DNA of 5,825 nt from a bacterium (GTDB lineage: Archaea; Nanoarchaeota; Nanoarchaeia; Woesearchaeales; UBA10216): positions 1-5,825 of the forward strand of contig JAAGZO010001106.1 of NCBI GenBank assembly GCA_024206195.1, in the 5' to 3' direction. A program made the position numbers and the translations under genes. The notes below the pieces were generated by a model. That model saw nothing but the letters and a program-made list of their open reading frames with translations, was not told the origin of the DNA and ran no database searches. Position 1 is the stretch's first letter. The number at the start of each line of letters is the position of its first letter. Positions 1 to 4,314 of this stretch are shown here, one piece after another.

Positions 1-990
1 GTCTGCACTTGTTACAACAAAGTATGTAACTGTGTCTCCACCTTGTTCGCTGTCCTTAACAAAACCATTTGTCATCTGACCTACAATGTCAGCGCCAGTC
101 TGTTGATCAAGTGCGATTGCTGTAACAGCACCGCTGCCTGTGTTCTGTGCGCTTGTTATCTCAACGTCTCCACCGCTTAATACGTTGTCGCCGTCAAGGT
201 CAACATAAACATCAACATTCTGGTTTGAACTTGCGATAACATATAGCTCATCAAGTCTAGCCCATGCGCCTTTTGCGTTTGCTGTTATTCTGTAATCAGC
301 TCCACCCATGTTTTCTTCAATTGTGTCCTGGGTGAAAATCATATACTCAACCTTTATCTGCTGAGCATCTGTTACTAGAATGTGAGGCAATACATCAATT
401 GGCTGTCTTACATAGTTACCTGATGGCTCGTTGTGATCCATATCAGAAGTCATAATCATGATCTCAGAATCTTCTGGAGCACTTGGTGATGTCAAATCAT
501 TTGATCCGTCCTTTCCAATGGTTATCTGGGTTGTGCCGCTTGGGCAAATCTCAACACCATCGGATGTGTAGTCTGGGATGATTCTTAGTGACAATGGGTC
601 AGTTACCAAATCAGAGAATGAACCGTCATCAGCATCGTTTGTAAGAATAACATCACCCATGTTTGTAACATCCACGTTAGACAAATCAATCTCGTTTTGC
701 CAAGTGTCAGGGAAGGTTATTATAATCTCGTCAATACATTCTGAAGTTGGATCACCTAATGGATCATCATTGTGTATCCAAAAGATTATTTCTTTTGCTG
801 TATTAACTGTTTGTACCGCATAGTCTGGCGGAACAACTGGGAAGTCAGCTTCATTTTGAAACTGGGTTACCTCGCCCAATCCGTTTGCAGCCATTACGCT
901 TGGTGCGGTAATAGCCAAACCTGAAAACATACTTGCTATTAATATAAATATGGAAAACATAGTTCCAAAAACTTTATTTATTTCATTCAT
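1..990 (-). CDS. Exported surface protein of unknown function, partial (C-terminus outside window)
   Basis: I do not recognise the family. The frame is open from the ATG at 990 to the window edge, giving 330 residues without a stop. Seen: a hydrophobic stretch at residues 11-29 followed by a possible signal peptidase site near SVMAA (31-35). The mature part is rich in Asp, Asn, Thr and Val and alternates in a way typical of Ig-like or other beta-sandwich surface proteins. Residues 264-275 (DLDGDNVLSGGD) form a dockerin/EF-hand-like calcium loop with acidic or Ser ligands at positions 1, 3, 5, 9 and 12. Only two Cys are visible (85 and 149), unlike the Cys-rich neighbours. An in-frame ATG at 1044 would add 18 residues rich in Lys and Arg; the start at 990 was chosen for its well-placed GGAGG. 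Inferred role: a cell-envelope or S-layer-like protein. Lineage and function are uncertain; that it is a real exported protein is fairly sure. Confidence 0.8.
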   Translation of the reverse strand, partial: MNEINKVFGTMFSIFILIASMFSGLAITAPSVMAANGLGEVTQFQNEADFPVVPPDYAVQTVNTAKEIIFWIHNDDPLGDPTSECIDEIIITFPDTWQNEIDLSNVDVTNMGDVILTNDADDGSFSDLVTDPLSLRIIPDYTSDGVEICPSGTTQITIGKDGSNDLTSPSAPEDSEIMIMTSDMDHNEPSGNYVRQPIDVLPHILVTDAQQIKVEYMIFTQDTIEENMGGADYRITANAKGAWARLDELYVIASSNQNVDVYVDLDGDNVLSGGDVEITSAQNTGSGAVTAIALDQQTGADIVGQMTNGFVKDSEQGGDTVTYFVVTSAD

Positions 991-997
991 TTTGTCG

Positions 998-1002
998 CCT
1001 CC
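998..1002 (-). promoter_or_regulatory. Shine-Dalgarno GGAGG for the gene starting at 990
   Basis: GGAGG lies seven bases before the ATG at 990, an ideal spacing, and it decides the start chosen here. If the upstream ATG at 1044 is used instead, these bases are simply the Gly-Gly codons GGA GGC, so the site is suggestive rather than proof. Confidence 0.5.
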
Positions 1003-1041
1003 GAAAATTTTTTTTAAAATTGATCTTGATTTTTTTTCTAC

Positions 1042-1064
1042 CATTTTTTTGTTACCCCCTCACC
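1042..1064 (-). promoter_or_regulatory. Alternative upstream start (ATG at 1044) with GGTGA/G-tract
   Basis: An ATG at 1044-1042 is in frame with the leftmost gene. It is preceded by GGTGA (1064-1060), a good match to the archaeal anti-Shine-Dalgarno, running straight into GGGGG (1059-1055) ten bases before the ATG. Using it would add MVEKKSRSILKKIFGGDK, which gives the signal peptide the basic n-region that the shorter form lacks. The GGTGA itself is 15 bases from the ATG, longer than usual. Both starts are plausible. Confidence 0.35.
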
Positions 1065-1152
1065 GTTTTTGTTTTTATTATGGATATATCTGATGAGAAT
1101 GAATTGTTGTAGAATGGATTTAACATGAAATAAAGAATACTATCAAGAAGTA

Positions 1153-1212
1153 GATTAACCTTCAGATGAGTCATACCCACACAACTCATTTTATTGTGAC
1201 ACCCCGTTAATC
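1153..1212 (-). repeat. Nested inverted repeats in the leader (possible alternative RNA hairpins)
   Basis: An outer 7-bp perfect inverted repeat (GATTAAC/GTTAATC at 1153-1159 and 1206-1212) encloses two shorter ones. One is ATGAGT/ACTCAT (1166-1171 with 1184-1189). The other is CACAA/TTGTG (1180-1184 with 1194-1198). Each inner pair uses bases in the loop of the other, so they cannot form together in the usual way. Whether this is a regulatory switch or chance in AT-rich DNA cannot be settled from one sequence. Confidence 0.3.
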
Positions 1213-1341
1213 ACTTTTTATTACACCCTAATTTTTATTATCTCCGCGATTTATCCCCCATCACGGTTTTATTGTCTGGTAACCAATTCGATTATTTATC
1301 TAACAATAATGACAAATATCACATGAGGAAAGAATGTCAAG

Positions 1342-1349
1342 TATATAAA
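1342..1349 (-). promoter_or_regulatory. Candidate TATA box upstream of the leftmost gene
   Basis: The minus strand reads TTTATATA, a full archaeal TATA consensus. Transcription would start near 1317 and give a leader of roughly 270-330 bases. The purine-rich BRE expected just upstream is not clear. In a bacterial reading, TTGACA lies just downstream (1340-1335) with TGATATTTG about 13 bases beyond it, a weak extended -10. AT richness makes chance matches easy; another weak TATA-like stretch is at 1084-1091. Confidence 0.3.
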
Positions 1350-1391
1350 TAAGATGGTAATAAAAAATATAATTCATAAAATAGAAATCCT

Positions 1392-1431
1392 TAAGAATGA
1401 ATTGGCAAAATTCCTGTTTAAGTGATTCTTA
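1392..1431. repeat. Stacked inverted repeat
   Basis: TAAGAAT (1392-1398) pairs with ATTCTTA (1425-1431). Directly inside it GAATT (1399-1403) pairs with AATTC (1409-1413) around a 5-base loop, leaving an 11-base bulge on one side. It could be a transcript-end structure or an RNA fold. It lies about 180 bases past the protease stop and may be chance. Confidence 0.25.
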
Positions 1432-1495
1432 TAGACGGTAAAAATAAGAAAATATTTTACCTAAATTTAGTGGTGACATGTTCTATTTTTTAAAA

Positions 1496-1517
1496 GTTAC
1501 CGTTTTATAAGGGTAAC
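1496..1517. repeat. Inverted repeat GTTACC-N10-GGTAAC
   Basis: Perfect 6-bp arms (1496-1501 and 1512-1517) are separated by ten AT-rich bases, a dyad one helical turn apart from arm to arm. Related GTTACC or GGTAAC words occur again at 1052-1056 and 1278-1284 in the same gap. It could be an operator for a dimeric regulator; no direct evidence. Confidence 0.3.
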
Positions 1518-1570
1518 GCTAGATTTATTAACTTATATTTTGGATTTTTCGAATAAAAATGAAAAATAAT

Positions 1571-1610
1571 TAAGAAAAAAAATTGTTTTTATGATTAAAA
1601 AAACAAAAAT
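1571..1610 (-). terminator. T-rich transcription end after the protease gene
   Basis: Directly after the TAA at 1613-1611 the minus strand reads several T-runs: five at 1609-1605, seven at 1603-1597 and eight at 1582-1575. There is no GC-rich hairpin. This matches archaeal intrinsic termination, which needs only a run of T in the non-template strand, and it fits a bacterial Rho-independent terminator poorly. Confidence 0.45.
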
Positions 1611-4268
1611 TTAAAGCTCAAGACGCCCATGATTCTGGTTTGTATAATACCAATTTCCATCAGCACACTTTACTCTGTATATTGGGAAGAAGTTTGAAAT
1701 AGCTGTTGTTTCCCAGTTAGTATTGTCTCCATAGTCGACGTATTGATATGCAGTTGTAGATTCTCGAACATAAGACATACCTGCAAAAGCATAGTTCCCT
1801 TCTGCACACTTACAGAATTTCTTTAATTGATTGAGATTCCTTTTTAAGTATTCATTATTTCCATCCCAGCAGATAGCTCCACTGTTACAAACATCACCTT
1901 CGTCAATGCCTCCATCACAATCGTCATCTAGACCATTGCTGACTTCATGCACAGCACCCAAGAAGGGATCACAGGTATCTCCTACCCATGCGCCAGCTGA
2001 ACATGTCACTTCTCCTGTATTTCCAGAACACGCTCCAACACCGCAGGTTGTTGGCTGTATTAATCCCTCATCTGTTGTTCCATCACAATTATTATCTAAA
2101 CCATCACAGACTTCAGGCACAGGATCTATTCCACCCACACAAGCACCCCAAACACCAGCAGCACAAGTCTGAGTACCAAAACTACACTCACCAACATCAG
2201 AACCACACTGCTGAGTCAAACCCTCATCAATGGACCCATCACAATCATCATCTATATTATTACAAACCTCTGGTTCTGGAACACAACCTGAGGTGCATAC
2301 ATCATTAACACATGAGTCTCCAGATGCGCAAACATCACAGGAAGGACCACAGTGCTGAGTGTCATCATCCAAATAGCAGCTCATAGAAGGTCCAGAACTT
2401 CCGCAATAGTGATATCCAGGAGCACAATCATAAGAACAAGCCTGGCCAATACAAGCGCTAACTGCATTTGGATCAGAAGCTACACAAGATGTACATGTTG
2501 AGTCATCACCGCAATACTGAACATCATCATCAGCATAGCATGTTATTGACTGCCCTGAGGTTCCGCAGGAATGGTAGCCGGATGAACAGTAAAAAGAGCA
2601 GGATGCTGCAAGACACATGCCTTCAGCATAAGGGTTAGAAGCAAAACATAATGAGCCTTCATCAGTATGTCCATCACAATCATTATCCAAACCATCACAA
2701 ACCTCAGGCACAGGATCTGTCCCACCAACACAAACACCCCAAACACCAGCAGCACAAGTCTGAGTACCAAAACTACACTCACCAACATCAGAACCACACT
2801 GCAGAATCAAACCCTCATCAATGGACCCATCACAATCATTATCTATATTATTACAGGCTTCAACTGCTGCAGGATTAACAGAAGCATCAGAATCATCACA
2901 ATCATTTGTTTCAGCACAGTATGTATCCTGGTCAACATCAGTACAACCATCACAACCATCAGGAACACCATCACCATCCGAATCAACATTATCATCAAAA
3001 CCAGGACAAACATCCTGATCATCAGGAACACCATCACCATCAGAGTCCTGAACTGTTTGCTTTATACTAAGATAAGCCTGATATGCATTAACAATTCCTG
3101 CACCCTCATCATCAGAAGTGCAAGCAACCTGCCTGTAACCAATACATCTTCCATACCAAACAAACCTGCATCTATTGCATCCAGAAGCAGGTGTTGCTGT
3201 TGAGTAAAGAGCAGTCTTTATTTCAGCATCAGACAAACCAGGATTTTCTTCAAGCAATAAAGCAATTACTCCTGAAACCTGAGGCGCTGCCATTGAAGTA
3301 CCGGACCAAGAAGCATAACTTCCAGGCAATGTAGAATATATTGCATAACCTGGTGCGGAAATGTCCAAAGAAGGACCATAATTTGACCAGTACACAACAG
3401 AACCATCATCATGAACAGCTGCAACAGCTATTGCTTTTGAAGCGCACGCAGGGGAACTAACATAGGACCCATCATTTCCAGATGAAACTACTACGCTAAA
3501 GCCGTTATCAACAACATCATTAACCTTTGCTGCCAATGAATCATAATCACAATTAGGACCGCCGTAGTTTCCACCACCTATACTAATACTCATAATCTTG
3601 GCATCAAATATATTATCCATTGCGTATTCCATTCCTGCCAGCATATCATCTTCAGTGCAAAGACCATCCGCAGTGCACACTTTTAACATATAAAAGCCTG
3701 CACCAGGAGCAATTCCCTTTGCATTTGGATCATTACCATTAGCAGTTATAATACCTGCAACATGAGTACCATGTCCATGACCATCTTCAGGAGTAGAATC
3801 ACTGTTAACAAAATCATAACCTCCAAGATAACTATCACTTAATTCAGGATGAGAAGAATCAATTCCAGTATCAAGAATAACTACATTTACCCCGCTTCCC
3901 TCTATACCTTCAGACCAAACATCATCTGCACCAATCATTTGTGCAGCGTCAAGCTCAACAATATGAAATATCCTTGCTTCTCTTGCGTTTATGCCCTGCA
4001 AATCAATATTTTCTGGGCATTCAAAAGAGGTTCCTTTTTTCATTTTATGTTTTACAGAACAACCGTTCATCTCCAGTTGATTAATATCAGTTTCAGAAAT
4101 GCTATCCAAGATTATTCTTTTATGCTGGAATGATTTTTGGCTTATTACCTGCTGCGCAAGATCATTGTTAAAAGGTTTATCGGGTGTTGCCAGGGCAACA
4201 GAAGAAAACACCAAGATGGTGATAATGAAAAAGACTATAGATATAGTTTTGTTTAGTTTTAGTTTCAT
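1611..4268 (-). CDS. Secreted subtilisin-family (S8) serine protease with TSP3, MopE-type and Cys-rich repeat tail
   Basis: Predicted extracellular endopeptidase of the subtilase family. Seen in order: a signal peptide (1-27, cleavage after ALA); a pro-region (about 28-110) with Cys70 and Cys84; and a catalytic domain (about 112-402). The triad is Asp133 (ILDTGID), His166 (HGTHVAG) and Ser325 (SGTSMAAP), with oxyanion Asn265 (SSGND), so it should be active. Eight Cys lie in the catalytic region (198, 204, 240, 275, 364, 367, 375, 383), more than in classical subtilisins, suggesting an oxidised extracytoplasmic location. The tail has two thrombospondin type 3 units (408-441), five MopE-type motifs (ends near 487, 538, 684, 736 and 792), two eight-Cys modules (about 545-647) and an unassigned C-terminal module (about 798-885). 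The start lacks a Shine-Dalgarno but has a TATA box about 35 bases upstream, which fits a short-leader or leaderless mRNA. The substrate is unknown. Confidence 0.95.
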   Translation of the reverse strand: MKLKLNKTISIVFFIITILVFSSVALATPDKPFNNDLAQQVISQKSFQHKRIILDSISETDINQLEMNGCSVKHKMKKGTSFECPENIDLQGINAREARIFHIVELDAAQMIGADDVWSEGIEGSGVNVVILDTGIDSSHPELSDSYLGGYDFVNSDSTPEDGHGHGTHVAGIITANGNDPNAKGIAPGAGFYMLKVCTADGLCTEDDMLAGMEYAMDNIFDAKIMSISIGGGNYGGPNCDYDSLAAKVNDVVDNGFSVVVSSGNDGSYVSSPACASKAIAVAAVHDDGSVVYWSNYGPSLDISAPGYAIYSTLPGSYASWSGTSMAAPQVSGVIALLLEENPGLSDAEIKTALYSTATPASGCNRCRFVWYGRCIGYRQVACTSDDEGAGIVNAYQAYLSIKQTVQDSDGDGVPDDQDVCPGFDDNVDSDGDGVPDGCDGCTDVDQDTYCAETNDCDDSDASVNPAAVEACNNIDNDCDGSIDEGLILQCGSDVGECSFGTQTCAAGVWGVCVGGTDPVPEVCDGLDNDCDGHTDEGSLCFASNPYAEGMCLAASCSFYCSSGYHSCGTSGQSITCYADDDVQYCGDDSTCTSCVASDPNAVSACIGQACSYDCAPGYHYCGSSGPSMSCYLDDDTQHCGPSCDVCASGDSCVNDVCTSGCVPEPEVCNNIDDDCDGSIDEGLTQQCGSDVGECSFGTQTCAAGVWGACVGGIDPVPEVCDGLDNNCDGTTDEGLIQPTTCGVGACSGNTGEVTCSAGAWVGDTCDPFLGAVHEVSNGLDDDCDGGIDEGDVCNSGAICWDGNNEYLKRNLNQLKKFCKCAEGNYAFAGMSYVRESTTAYQYVDYGDNTNWETTAISNFFPIYRVKCADGNWYYTNQNHGRLEL
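2080..2264 (-). repeat. 185-bp direct repeat, copy nearer the protein C-terminus
   Basis: This copy pairs with 2671-2855 at an offset of 591 bp (197 codons, in frame). By eye the copies differ at about 11 positions, and 68 consecutive bases (2144-2211 and 2735-2802) are identical. Each encodes a MopE-type motif, a QCGSDVGECSFGTQTC segment and the next MopE motif. Identity at silent positions indicates a recent duplication or gene conversion. Confidence 0.9.
2328..2636 (-). repeat. Tandem eight-cysteine modules (residues about 545-647 of the protease)
   Basis: Two adjacent units share the same cysteine spacing. Unit A has Cys 552, 557, 561, 568, 577, 586, 592 and 595; unit B has 606, 611, 615, 622, 631, 640, 644 and 647. 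The intervals are the same (5, 4, 7, 9, 9, then 6 or 4, then 3). Shared words include GYH, CG-S-SG and CY-DDD. I recall similar C-GYH-C repeats in secreted proteins of myxobacteria, but I cannot assign a named family. Confidence 0.75.
2671..2855 (-). repeat. 185-bp direct repeat, copy nearer the protein N-terminus
   Basis: Partner of the copy at 2080-2264. It is bounded by the CNNIDNDCDG motif at one end and the CDGLDNDCDG motif at the other. Confidence 0.9.
2946..3047 (-). repeat. Thrombospondin type 3 repeats (residues 408-441 of the protease)
   Basis: Two units of the DSDGDGVPD type with an intervening DVCPG segment, the hallmark of calcium-binding TSP3 repeats. They form the linker between the catalytic domain and the Cys-rich tail, and probably stiffen it when calcium is bound. 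Confidence 0.85.
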
Positions 4269-4299
4269 TTTTACATCTTAGTGCTTTAATTGAACCGAC

Positions 4300-4314
4300 T
4301 ATAAAAATATTTCT
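4300..4314 (-). promoter_or_regulatory. Archaeal-type BRE/TATA promoter for the protease gene
   Basis: On the minus strand AGAAAT (4314-4309) fits the archaeal BRE consensus RNWAAW. It is directly followed by the TATA-like ATTTTTATA (4308-4300). Transcription would start about 25-27 bases downstream, near 4277, leaving a leader of only around 8 bases before the ATG at 4268. That agrees with the absence of a Shine-Dalgarno there. The BRE overlaps the last base of the upstream gene's TGA. Confidence 0.45.

Larger units (their letters stand above)
991..1610. other. 620-bp AT-rich intergenic region, no convincing gene
   Basis: This gap lies between the stop of the protease gene and the start of the leftmost gene. 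No ORF of convincing length or composition, and no tRNA- or rRNA-like segment, is visible on either strand. It holds poly-T tracts beyond the protease stop, a TATA-like box near 1345, and inverted repeats at 1392-1431, 1153-1212 and 1496-1517. Between 1055 and 1259 it also has spaced C-runs on the plus strand (G-runs in the minus-strand transcript). The most likely content is the 3' end of the protease transcript plus the promoter and a long leader of the leftmost gene. Confidence 0.6.
1893..2858 (-). repeat. MopE-type metal-binding repeat array (residues 471-792 of the protease)
   Basis: Five copies of a motif of the form C-(N/D)-x-(I/L)-D-x-D/N-C-D-G-x-x-D-E-G are seen, ending near residues 487, 538, 684, 736 and 792. 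They match the putative metal-binding motif of PF11617 (named after Methylococcus MopE), common in secreted proteins of several phyla. The spaced Asp residues suggest calcium-like binding; copper binding is not implied, because the MopE copper site is elsewhere in that protein. The fifth copy has Ser777 in place of the first Cys. The array is interrupted between copies 2 and 4 by the eight-Cys modules and copy 3. Confidence 0.85.

Noticed and set aside
578..823. 81-codon plus-strand open frame inside the leftmost gene
   Set aside because: It is antisense to a continuous 330-codon frame with a signal peptide, and its product has no recognisable features.
1052..1189. 45-codon minus-strand open frame (MSCVGMTHLKVN...) in the leader of the leftmost gene
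   Set aside because: It follows GGGGTG at a reasonable distance and ends just before the ATG at 1044, so a leader peptide is conceivable. But its composition is unremarkable, its ATG lies in an inverted repeat, and frames of this length are expected by chance.
1055..1259. G-quadruplex in the leader
   Set aside because: The G-runs are more than 20 bases apart, too far for a standard quadruplex.
991..1610. tRNA or other stable RNA gene in the intergenic gap
   Set aside because: There is no cloverleaf with conserved T-loop bases and no GC-rich structured segment; the region is uniformly AT-rich.
1831..3203. Several plus-strand open frames opposite the protease tail, up to 178 codons
   Set aside because: They are shadows. 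The Asp/Cys/Gly-rich repeats on the minus strand read as low-complexity Thr/Ile/Asn/His/Gln text on the other strand, with no domain or start signal.
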